From assembly GCA_033816765.1 (NCBI GenBank), contig CM066292.1, positions 3,100,001-3,164,000 on the forward strand: a stretch of 64,000 nucleotides of DNA, given 5' to 3'. Every line of letters begins with the position of its first letter. The stretch's first letter is position 1. This document shows, piece after piece, positions 21,074 through 29,326 of this stretch. The translations under genes and the position numbers were made by a program. The notes under the pieces were generated by a model, which made no database searches, was not told where the DNA came from, and worked only from the letters and a program-made list of their open reading frames with translations. The stretch comes from Nothopassalora personata. Lineage: Eukaryota > Ascomycota > Dothideomycetes > Mycosphaerellales > Mycosphaerellaceae.

Positions 21074-22012
21074 ATGCGACCAGAAAGGATGTCTGCCGGA
21101 AACGTTCGAGAAGACGATGATATTTCAGTATCCGAGGATGAGTCTTACTTTTCGTCAAAGTATGAGCCGGAGTATTTGACGAGATTGAGTCTTGCGGTCC
21201 GCAAACATGCAATACCATTTCCCCAAAACGACAAGAACTCGACTCGGAATGGTCGATCCAAAGCACAACGATCGTCAACTTCGACCCGGGCATCAACGAC
21301 AACGACAGCCTCGACACTCTCTTCGCTTTCCTTCCAGTCAGACGACGTGGTGTTTAACTTCCCGGTTCCTCCTTCGCCTGGCTTTGCGCCTGCACAGCAG
21401 GTCCCATATCAGCTAGGAAGCTTACCAGATTTGCCAAACTCCCCAAAGTCTCCAAAGTCTCCCCAGGATTATGTGAATGCACAGGACTGGACCCACGACA
21501 GGACCTCTTCTGGTGCATCATTCCCGAAATTGGCCAAAACACCGCGGCGCGTTCGCAAGAAGCCTGCTGTTGATACAAAGCAGCAGGCAACTATGCCACC
21601 TGCCACCCGCTGCAGGACTGCGTCTGATGCGTCGGCAGCGCTGCCTCAATGGATGGCGGAGGAGCTGCCCATACGACCAGAGACTGCTGCTGTCACGGAG
21701 AAGGCAGAGCCGGACGAAAATGGTGAATCCGAATTTGTCAAAAAGTTCCGAGCTCGTCTCTGCGCGCCAGAACGACAGCGCCGGGCTGCGTTCGAGAATC
21801 GCCAGCAAACGGCCACAAAGGCGCTGGAGGCGCGTGCCGCGGCCAAGCAAAAGAATAGCAAGGTCACAGTGACATCGCTAGCGCTTGCCAAGAAGCTTGG
21901 CGTATCTTTACGCTCGAATGTCGACCTTTTCATCGACGACGTTGACGTGCGACAAGACACCATCTCCTTTATGGAGAATGTCATTACCAACGTTCGCGGC
22001 GGATCACTCTGA
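21074..22012 (+). CDS. Unrecognised Ser/Thr-rich protein
   Basis: ATG at 21074 (MRPERMSAGNVREDDDISVS) opens 312 residues. Composition changes along the protein: an acidic, Ser-rich start; a Ser/Thr run (STSTRASTTTTASTLSSLSF); a Pro-rich stretch with SPKSPKSP; a basic stretch; then a helical, Arg/Ala-rich C-terminal third ending in a conserved-looking block, LALAKKLGVSLRSNVDLFID. The charged helical part may be a coiled coil. No catalytic motif or membrane segment is visible, and no family is recognised. Its stop lies inside the 3' end of the convergent transcription factor gene (9-bp overlap). Confidence 0.75.
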   Translation: MRPERMSAGNVREDDDISVSEDESYFSSKYEPEYLTRLSLAVRKHAIPFPQNDKNSTRNGRSKAQRSSTSTRASTTTTASTLSSLSFQSDDVVFNFPVPPSPGFAPAQQVPYQLGSLPDLPNSPKSPKSPQDYVNAQDWTHDRTSSGASFPKLAKTPRRVRKKPAVDTKQQATMPPATRCRTASDASAALPQWMAEELPIRPETAAVTEKAEPDENGESEFVKKFRARLCAPERQRRAAFENRQQTATKALEARAAAKQKNSKVTVTSLALAKKLGVSLRSNVDLFIDDVDVRQDTISFMENVITNVRGGSL

Positions 22013-23185
22013 ACTTATCACTTCTGAAACTCTTCTTAATGGCCAGGCAAGAAGATGATGCCAGGTCACGTCCAACTCCTCCGCAATGGCTTCTGTCAGT
22101 CGCTTTCCAAGACCCTCAAGCATCCACAATCGCCCATAGAGGTGAAGAGCCACGCCATAGTGGGCAAGAATCACCAATGCCAGCGGATCACGACGTTTCA
22201 ACAACTGCACGAAATTCGCGCCCGCTAGAATTGGCCACGCCACCACAATTCCGGCTTGCCGCTCGCCGGGTAGTGGATATATCACGGTCGCTAGGCCGTA
22301 GATGCTAGCCAGATAGGCATGTTTCCTGGACGAGACCTCCCCAACGATGCCCTGCCAGGGTTTTTCACCAAGCGGTCCAAGTGGTCGAATGGGAGTACTG
22401 CGCTCCGAGGCAGGTTCAGATCTACAAGTGGTTTCAACTTGCTTGAGGAGAGCCTCTAAAGCCTCTCTTGCGCCTTCTTTGAGATGTGCAAAGTCATGCA
22501 CTTCAGGCCAGATTTCCACCATAATTGGACGGAAGACGCCTTGTCTAAGCCAATGCGCCGCTTCGTACGCTACGGCGGTGGCGCCCATTGAGGCATCGAA
22601 GCAGTCCAGGAAGCGGCTGATCAGTGCCCGGGATCCTAGGCCCTCATCGCCCAGCATACCAAAGCAGAGCATTCCGAGCAGCATGGAGAAGGCGAACAAC
22701 GCGTGGCAGTTTTCCTGGTCGATGGCGCGCAATCTCGGGATGTATAACGTGAGCGCATGCTGCTGATGGTATCTTGCGAGGTTCATAAGAGTCTCCTTCT
22801 GGGAGTCTTCAGCGTCGTATCTCCGATGGAGTGCTGTGATCGACAGAATCCCGTGTAGCAGGAAGCGATAGGAAAATGCCATCTGCGGCACATCGACCTG
22901 CCAGATATGACGTTGATCAGGCGCAGGCGACATCATCTTGTATGTAATCGCCGTATAGTGGTGAAGAAGTTCCATATCCCGGAGCGGGAAGATTTGATCC
23001 TGTGCATTCATTGGTGCTGTGGCCAGACTGTTCGGGATGGCAAGGATCTGGCTTGGGTAGCTACAAGATCTGTTCCCACGAGTGCAATTCCTGCATACAG
23101 GCTTCTCTTCGTCGCAGCGGACTTTTCGAGCCTTGCAGGTATTGCATCCATGGCGGGTCTTGGTATGAGGCCTTCTGGAAGGCAT
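22004..23185 (-). CDS. Zn2Cys6 transcription factor with fungal-specific regulatory domain
   Basis: Single exon, 393 residues. The N-terminal binuclear zinc cluster spans residues 14-41 with cysteines at 14, 17, 24, 31, 34 and 41 (C-X2-C-X6-C-X6-C-X2-C-X6-C), preceded by a basic stretch. The rest resembles the fungal_trans_2/DUF3468 regulatory domain (UPC2-like group): MELLHHYTAITYKMM, MAFSYRFLLHGILSITALH, LARYHQQHALTLYIPRL and a C-terminal LAHYGVALHLYGRLWMLEG. Such proteins activate metabolic or sterol genes; the target is unknown. No biosynthetic cluster is visible beside it. The 3' end overlaps the plus-strand gene by 9 bp. Confidence 0.9.
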   Translation of the reverse strand: MPSRRPHTKTRHGCNTCKARKVRCDEEKPVCRNCTRGNRSCSYPSQILAIPNSLATAPMNAQDQIFPLRDMELLHHYTAITYKMMSPAPDQRHIWQVDVPQMAFSYRFLLHGILSITALHRRYDAEDSQKETLMNLARYHQQHALTLYIPRLRAIDQENCHALFAFSMLLGMLCFGMLGDEGLGSRALISRFLDCFDASMGATAVAYEAAHWLRQGVFRPIMVEIWPEVHDFAHLKEGAREALEALLKQVETTCRSEPASERSTPIRPLGPLGEKPWQGIVGEVSSRKHAYLASIYGLATVIYPLPGERQAGIVVAWPILAGANFVQLLKRRDPLALVILAHYGVALHLYGRLWMLEGLGKRLTEAIAEELDVTWHHLLAWPLRRVSEVISSE

Positions 23186-23640
23186 GATATTGGCGGTGAT
23201 CCCGCACTCGTTAACCCTTACTATTTACCATCCCGTTTGCCAACCCTGCCGGCGATGACGATGATGGTCATTGTGTGTGACCAGCAGAAGCCAAAACATT
23301 TATACGAAGAAGCCAGCGGCATGGCCGGATGTTAATGCACTCCGTTCCGGTCGGACATCACAGTCGTCCCGCCCGTGACTAATTATTTTGGCGCCATGAC
23401 GAGTGCCTGAAGAAGGTGGTCCTTACGAAAGACATCGTTGGAAAGCTGTTCGTGTCAGTGGCCGCCATTGAAGAGCGTGTTGATCAAAGCACAACGCATT
23501 GGAAGGCCGTTCTCGCCTGTACACTAGAACGCTAGCAAGAATACCGAGTGCACTCGACTTTCTTGTCGGTCGCAACGAACCGCGCGCTTTTTCGTATAAA
23601 CAGACCAATTACGGAACAACAACATCCCTATATAGCCTAA
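23186..23640. other. Upstream region of the Zn2Cys6 gene, up to the RIP boundary
   Basis: Normal-composition DNA that ends near 23,640, where the sequence switches within tens of bases to AT-rich RIP DNA. No gene was recognised. Confidence 0.5.
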
Positions 23641-24489
23641 TATATATATACATTGACTTACTCGGTACTTTCTACGCTATGGGATCCGCCCTATAAAGAT
23701 GCAAAAATAGACGATTCATTGTCTCGAGGTAGCGATATCTTATAACTAGGTCCTCGCGTAAAACGTAACCGATAGTTTTACAATTTTAGTAAAGAAGTAG
23801 CTACATCTGCTACAAAAGTCGATGTACGATAGTAAAACTTTCAGGATATATAGACCTAGATACCGTTTATATATTTATGAAATATAAGACTCTCTTATAA
23901 TTTAAGAAAGAAGTTATCCGTCTATTTCTAAAAAATTTGAAACTTTAGCAACGTAACCGACCTAAAACGCGGAGTACACTTAGTATTCTTATTACGATCT
24001 AAGTGCAATTAGGCTTTAGTCTATTAAACCTTAGGTATTAACTACTGAAAGATAGGTAGCTTTAATTAGTTATCTATAGCCTTTCTATTTATATTAAACT
24101 TTTATCTTAGTTAGATAAATAATACAATATACTAATAGCTTATTAAAGTCCCTAATATATAAGCCTAACACTAAATAAATAATTTAGGTAAGTAATTAGC
24201 TAATTATAACGTAAAGTTATTCTTAATATAAAGAAGTAGCTTATAGCTATAGTAGATCTAAATAATAAGCTCTTTAATTAAAAGATATATAAGTAGCGCG
24301 TTTAAGCTATAAAGATAATAGATAAATAGCTTAATACTATCGCTAAGCTTAAGTAGGCGTACTTCTTATCTAATAGTCGTTGCGAGAGCTTCTTTAATAT
24401 ATACTAGGGCAACTTCTCTAACTAGCCGGTTAGATACAAGTCTATTAAAGTTAGCGTTAGCTATAATAATAAGTAGATCTAGACGAAGG
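23641..24489. repeat. AT-rich, RIP-saturated repeat relics
   Basis: CpA and TpG are scarce and TpA is very common, the RIP signature. A stretch at 24,150-24,215 resembles 63,150-63,205 near the other end of the block, and one near 23,985-24,015 resembles the reverse complement of about 63,215-63,245. No frame of interest survives. Confidence 0.7.
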
Positions 24490-24650
24490 TGTAAGGGCAC
24501 CTGCTTAGGTAGTACGAAGTTGTTAGACAAGCTATCTAAGAGGTGCGCGAGGCGCGAGAAGTTAATATACAAGCCGAGGCACGCGGGTCGGCCCGGGCCC
24601 GGTCACGTAACTCGCCACGTTCACTCGCTGTGCGGCCATGGGCCGTCACA
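24490..24650 (-). repeat. Gypsy-1 3' LTR (161 bp)
   Basis: Identical by eye to 31731-31891. On the coding strand it has a TATATTAA box followed about 30-40 nt later by the segment that matches the primer site. The pol frame ends inside it. Confidence 0.95.
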
Positions 24651-27600
24651 CCACCCCCCCCTTCAAAACGGTCACTCCTGTGCACCGTGTCAAGGGAAGT
24701 TTGATGTCCATTTCGCTTGTCGCTTCGGTCACAGTCATCGGTTACCTTTGTTGGTGCCATGCCTGGCGGGTCATCATCTTCATACGAGCCGTTGTCTTCT
24801 GCCAGAAGAGCCACAGGCACCTGCGCGATCAATTCGCGTGGCCCTCCTGCGGTTACTGGGTTGGACGTAATCATCGCAGCACTGAGGGTGCCCGCGTCAT
24901 CAGATGGTGCTTCCTCATTCGCAATCCATCCTAGCGGTGGTGTGAAGCCGGCTGGTCTAGGGGCCGTAGGGTGGTTGTGATGGAAGTCGGCGACAGAGGC
25001 GGCTGCTGTTGCAATCATAGTCTCTGCGGGCTCCCAAGTTAGCTCGTTATCACCTACCCACTTCACGCAGTACTTGTAGATTGGGACCTTTCCTCCTGCT
25101 GGCGCACGCCCTGGCGGCAGCGACCTGTGCGAGTCCACGACTTTCTCCACGTGCCATTCCTGGTGAGACCCATCTTCGTCCTCCACCTCGATTGGCGGAG
25201 GCGGAGGGACGACTTGTCCTGTGACTGGGTCGTAGCCTGGTCGCAAGTAATTGGCGTGGAACCCGTCATACAGGTTGCTCAGTGAGTCTGGCAATGCGAC
25301 TCGATATGTGTCGTGTGGCAGCACTTCCTTGATCGGGTAAGGACCCGCATACTTGTAGTCCAGTTTCTTAGACGGGCGTGTGGTGTGCCAGTTCTTGGTG
25401 CTAATGTGCACCATGTCGCCTAACTTGTATGCTGGTGCTATGGTCCTGCGTCGGTTGGCATACTCCGCTTGTGTATCTTGCGCCATTTGCATGGCGTCTC
25501 TGAGTGCCTGCCTGAGTTCATTCATCCGGGCTCCGAATGCAGTCGCCGATTGTGCATCGAGGCGTTGCTTGTGTGGCATGAGTTCCAGCGGCAGCATGAC
25601 TTCTGCGTCTGAATACCTCGGGTTCTTGCCTAGCGTTGCCATGAATGGGGAGAATCCGGTAGATTCTGACACGTGGTCGTTCGCAGTGAACTCTGCTAGA
25701 GGCAGCCAATCCGGCCAGTCGTCCTGGGCATAGTTGGTATACGTGCGCAGGTACTTCTCCATGGCCTTGTTCGTGATCTCGCTTTGCCCATCTGTTTGGG
25801 GGTGGTAGCCCGTTGACAGCTTGCGCTTGATGCCTAGTAGCTGGCATAGGCGCTTCCAGAATGCGGAAAGCCATTGGGGTCCTCTGTCTGTAACGATCGA
25901 CTTAGGCAGCCCATGGCGGCTGAACACGTACTTGAGGTAGATGAACGCAATGTACTCTGCGCTCATGTTGAGCACTGGGATCAGATGCCGCTCCTTACTC
26001 AGGCGGTCTGTCACTGTGAGAACGTTTTTGTACTTCTGCCCATCTGCGGTGCAGCGTGCTTCGGGCAGCTCGACTACGAAGTCCATTGCGATGTCGTCCC
26101 ATGTGTCGAGTGGCACTGGCAACGGTGCTAGCAATCCGTGTTCGGCATCCTGCACTGGGTTCACGTTTGTGCACGTCGTGCATCCTTTGCAGAACTCGCG
26201 TATGAAGCGTGTCATGCCTGGCCAGATATAGTGGCGTTTCAATAGGGTGTTGGTCTTAGTCTTTCCTGGGTGACCTGCGGCTGGGGCGTCGTGAAATGCT
26301 TTCACTATGCGGGCATACACCGTGTTGCCTTCATCATCTTCAGCTGGTTCTGGGACATACAGGCTGTAGCCACCTTCTCTGTTCTTGACGTAGATCATTC
26401 CATCTACTGCCATCGCGTGCTTAGGGTCGATCTTGTGCCTGTGGAGCATCTTCACCTTGTCGCCAGCTGCCAGCTGTTGCAGGGCCTCTTGTGGTTCTTG
26501 CTGTTCGTATAGGGATCGGATGTCGCGTTGTAGGTCCTCATCCACAACGCCGGTGGCTTCCGATGCCGCGAGTTGTAGGATTCTGCTGGCTAACAAGTTC
26601 GGCATAAACAATTCGGGTCCTAGCAACACGCGATGCTGCTGCGTGTGCCGGGGATCATCCTCGTCCTTGCGTATCGCATCTTGTGAGCGGCGGGTAAGGC
26701 TATCGGGCTTGCCTCCCTGCACTCCTGGTCTGTAGATGATCTTGAAGTGGAATTGCGATAGGAATTCTGCCCAGCGTGCTTGGCGCCGGTTGAGTTCCTT
26801 CGTGGTCATGAAGTACTCAAGGTTCTTGTGGTCTGAGTAGACGAGCACTGGCTTGCCACTTGGGTCGGCCAGGAAGTTCTCGCAATCGCTGCCCACGCAG
26901 TCCTTGTCATCGATGTCACCTGCTGCCAGCTCAGGACGCCATTCTTCGAACGCTTTGACAATAGCGAGCAACTCTTTGTCATAGATGTCGTAGTTGCATT
27001 CCTGGGGTGACATCTTCTTAGACAGATATGCCACTGGTCTCAAGATGCCATTATGACGTTGGGAGAGGACCGCTGCGGTGACGAAGTCCGAAGCGTCAGT
27101 CTCAAGCACTGTCTCCAGCCCATGCTGGAAGACTGCGAGGATTTCTCCTTCTGCATCGGTGAATGCTTTCTTGAGGCCGTCGAACGCTGCTTGGCACTCT
27201 GCCGTCCATTGCCATGGCACGTCTTTCTTGGTGAGGCGGGTAAGCGGCAGTGTTATCTTGCTGTAGTTCTTGATGAATCGTCGATAGAAGCCAGCGAATC
27301 CGTTGAATGCAAGCACATCCGTGACATTACGAGGTGTTTCCCATTCTTGCACTGCTCTCACCTTCTCCGGGCACATGGAGATGCCGTCCTTGCCAATAAT
27401 AAGGCCAAGGTACTTGGTCGATTGGGTGTGGAATTCACACTTCTTGATATCAAGTTGCAGGCCTGCGTCTCTGCAGCGCCCTAGCACCTTCTTCACATGT
27501 CCAATGTGCTCTTCAAGCGTGTCGCTAAAGATGAGGATATCATCTAGATAGGCTGATGCAAAGTCATCTAGGAACTCCCGTAGCGTGTCGTTCACATAAG

Positions 27601-29305
27601 CTTGGAACGTTCCTGGGGCGTTGCATAGGCCGAATGGCATGACTAGACATTCGAACTGCCCATAGCGGGTAGTGAACGCTGTCATCCACTCATGCCCCTT
27701 TGCGATGCGGATGCGGTTGAATGCTGCAATCACATCTAGCTTCGTAAACCACTTCTTTCCTGCGATGCGGTTCAAGGTGTCCTGCATCAGGGGAATAGGG
27801 TATCTTGACTTGATGGTAAGTGCATTGAGGGCTCTGTAATCAACACATACTCTCAACCCACCTCCTGGCTTCTTGACGATAAGGCACGGAGATGCAGCAT
27901 CGGCGCGGCCTTCATTCTTGCGGATCTTGCCTTGGGCGATCTGTTCGTCAGTCCAGTGCTTGATGATCTCGTCTTCTTGCTTAGACATGCGGTATGGTCG
28001 CTTGAAGGGTGGCACGGCATCGGGTTTCAGCTTGATCTCATGGTCAATCCCAGGCCGGTGTGGCGGAAGCTCTTCTGAAGCCTTCTTCGAGAAGCAATCA
28101 GCGAACTCGTGGTATGTTGGCATAAGGTGGTCCTTTGGATCGATCTCTTGGTCGTTGACTTTCATGAACTTGTCCACGTCTGCTTGTGCGTGCATCTTGC
28201 AGGAACGGAGTGTTGGGGCTACACGTTCTGATGCTGGTATGAATGCAGCGGCACGCGCGTTCAGCCTTGAGATCGTCTTTTCGTCTGACAGCATCTTACA
28301 GTTGCCTCCAGCAACTGTCTTCATGTTGTGCGCCGTCATGGCGCAAGCGGCAAGCGAGTCGCCCGCTCGCTGCTGCTCCACCTTGGGGTCATAGACATAC
28401 ATCAGGTGAACTTGCGCGCCCTTTTGCTTGGCGAGGCGCACGAAGTAGTCTGCATTGACTTCTTTGATGTCGATGTTCTTCTTAGGCTCTTCTGCTTGTT
28501 GAGCTGCGGCTTCGGCAGCTGCTGCTACTGCTGCTGCCACAGCGGCCTTTGCTTCCTTTGCTTCGAGTCTCTTAGCAGCCCGGCGAACTTTTCCAGGGCC
28601 GCGCGTTGTCATGCGCTTGATGGTGTCTTCGCCGTCAGCCGGCAGTGGCAGACGGGCGTGCTGCCAAGTGACATCTCCTTCGTCATCTTCTTCCACGGTT
28701 GCCGAGCGGTACTTGCTAGGAAGCTCCTCGTGGGTCTGGAACGTAAGGACTGGGTTCTGGTCTTGATCATTGACTGACTGCACCCACGTCGCTTCCTTTC
28801 CGGACAGGCAGTTGTCCTTGCAGTGTTGAGAATCGAGCGTCATAGTGCCGGACTCATAATGCAGGCCTGGTTGATGCTTGTCGTGCCATGGTCTCCCCAA
28901 GACGATGTCGTATTCGAGGTTGGTGAGCCAGGCATTGATCACTTCGGAGTGCCCGTTGATCTCCAGGGTGAGCTCCGTACGGTATTCGATCATTTGCTTT
29001 GCAGTGGACATGTCGGCGAGGCCCAGTGCCAATGGGCTGTCCAGCTTCGAGAGTGGCAGGTCATTCTTTCGCGCATATACGATGTCAACGTAGTTTGAAT
29101 TGGCTCCGTCATCAAGGAATGAGAATGCATATTTTCCATTCGCTGTGCAAGGCACCACTAGGTGTGATCCTATTACAGGGTTGTGCTCTATGTGCACCAT
29201 TCGTAAGGAATGGGATGATATTCTGAGATCACCTTCCCCAATCCCTTCTGACTTCGGCCTTGACGTTGACGTGTTCGTATCCAGTCCACTGGTTGTTGCG
29301 CTCAA
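24536..29305 (-). CDS. Gypsy-1 pol polyprotein (PR-RT-RNase H-INT-chromodomain)
   Basis: A frame of about 1,589 codons with no ATG at its head; it lies in the -1 frame relative to gag and must be made as a fusion. Domains in order: retropepsin (FLDDGANSNYVDIVYA, ending in YDIVLGRPW); reverse transcriptase with KLDVIAAFNRIRIA, MPFGLCNAPGTFQ and the catalytic YLDD; RNase H (ETDASDFVTAAVLSQ); integrase with the zinc HHCC motif, DIAMDFVVELP, the second Asp in IVTDRGPQW and catalytic Glu in TDGQSE; a GPY-like PYPIKEVLPH; and a chromodomain (YKYCVKWVGDNELTWEP). A tail, FHHNHPTAPRPAGFTPPLGW, is shared with Gypsy-2. The frame continues through the polypurine tract and stops 115 nt inside the 3' LTR. 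Confidence 0.95.
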   Translation of the reverse strand: MSATTSGLDTNTSTSRPKSEGIGEGDLRISSHSLRMVHIEHNPVIGSHLVVPCTANGKYAFSFLDDGANSNYVDIVYARKNDLPLSKLDSPLALGLADMSTAKQMIEYRTELTLEINGHSEVINAWLTNLEYDIVLGRPWHDKHQPGLHYESGTMTLDSQHCKDNCLSGKEATWVQSVNDQDQNPVLTFQTHEELPSKYRSATVEEDDEGDVTWQHARLPLPADGEDTIKRMTTRGPGKVRRAAKRLEAKEAKAAVAAAVAAAAEAAAQQAEEPKKNIDIKEVNADYFVRLAKQKGAQVHLMYVYDPKVEQQRAGDSLAACAMTAHNMKTVAGGNCKMLSDEKTISRLNARAAAFIPASERVAPTLRSCKMHAQADVDKFMKVNDQEIDPKDHLMPTYHEFADCFSKKASEELPPHRPGIDHEIKLKPDAVPPFKRPYRMSKQEDEIIKHWTDEQIAQGKIRKNEGRADAASPCLIVKKPGGGLRVCVDYRALNALTIKSRYPIPLMQDTLNRIAGKKWFTKLDVIAAFNRIRIAKGHEWMTAFTTRYGQFECLVMPFGLCNAPGTFQAYVNDTLREFLDDFASAYLDDILIFSDTLEEHIGHVKKVLGRCRDAGLQLDIKKCEFHTQSTKYLGLIIGKDGISMCPEKVRAVQEWETPRNVTDVLAFNGFAGFYRRFIKNYSKITLPLTRLTKKDVPWQWTAECQAAFDGLKKAFTDAEGEILAVFQHGLETVLETDASDFVTAAVLSQRHNGILRPVAYLSKKMSPQECNYDIYDKELLAIVKAFEEWRPELAAGDIDDKDCVGSDCENFLADPSGKPVLVYSDHKNLEYFMTTKELNRRQARWAEFLSQFHFKIIYRPGVQGGKPDSLTRRSQDAIRKDEDDPRHTQQHRVLLGPELFMPNLLASRILQLAASEATGVVDEDLQRDIRSLYEQQEPQEALQQLAAGDKVKMLHRHKIDPKHAMAVDGMIYVKNREGGYSLYVPEPAEDDEGNTVYARIVKAFHDAPAAGHPGKTKTNTLLKRHYIWPGMTRFIREFCKGCTTCTNVNPVQDAEHGLLAPLPVPLDTWDDIAMDFVVELPEARCTADGQKYKNVLTVTDRLSKERHLIPVLNMSAEYIAFIYLKYVFSRHGLPKSIVTDRGPQWLSAFWKRLCQLLGIKRKLSTGYHPQTDGQSEITNKAMEKYLRTYTNYAQDDWPDWLPLAEFTANDHVSESTGFSPFMATLGKNPRYSDAEVMLPLELMPHKQRLDAQSATAFGARMNELRQALRDAMQMAQDTQAEYANRRRTIAPAYKLGDMVHISTKNWHTTRPSKKLDYKYAGPYPIKEVLPHDTYRVALPDSLSNLYDGFHANYLRPGYDPVTGQVVPPPPPIEVEDEDGSHQEWHVEKVVDSHRSLPPGRAPAGGKVPIYKYCVKWVGDNELTWEPAETMIATAAASVADFHHNHPTAPRPAGFTPPLGWIANEEAPSDDAGTLSAAMITSNPVTAGGPRELIAQVPVALLAEDNGSYEDDDPPGMAPTKVTDDCDRSDKRNGHQTSLDTVHRSDRFEGGGGVTAHGRTASERGELRDRARADPRASACILTSRASRTS
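24651..24663 (-). promoter_or_regulatory. Gypsy-1 polypurine tract
   Basis: On the coding strand AAGGGGGGGGTGG directly abuts the 3' LTR, the expected plus-strand primer. Confidence 0.9.
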
Positions 29306-29326
29306 CGAGTGGACTAGGCTTTTTCC
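29284..29326 (-). promoter_or_regulatory. Gypsy-1 gag-pol frameshift region with hairpin
   Basis: The G of the gag TAG starts a hairpin at 29284-29314: a 7-bp stem GTCCACT/AGTGGAC, a C-C mismatch, a 4-bp stem GTTG/CAAC and loop AGCGCAA. At the place where Gypsy-2 has a perfect slippery heptamer, Gypsy-1 reads G GAA AAA in the gag frame (29326-29320), which fits a -1 slip only partly. Confidence 0.7.

Noticed and set aside
4695..23185. Secondary-metabolite gene cluster (FAD oxidase plus Zn2Cys6 regulator)
   Set aside because: They are 15 kb apart with housekeeping genes between them and no synthase or transporter nearby.
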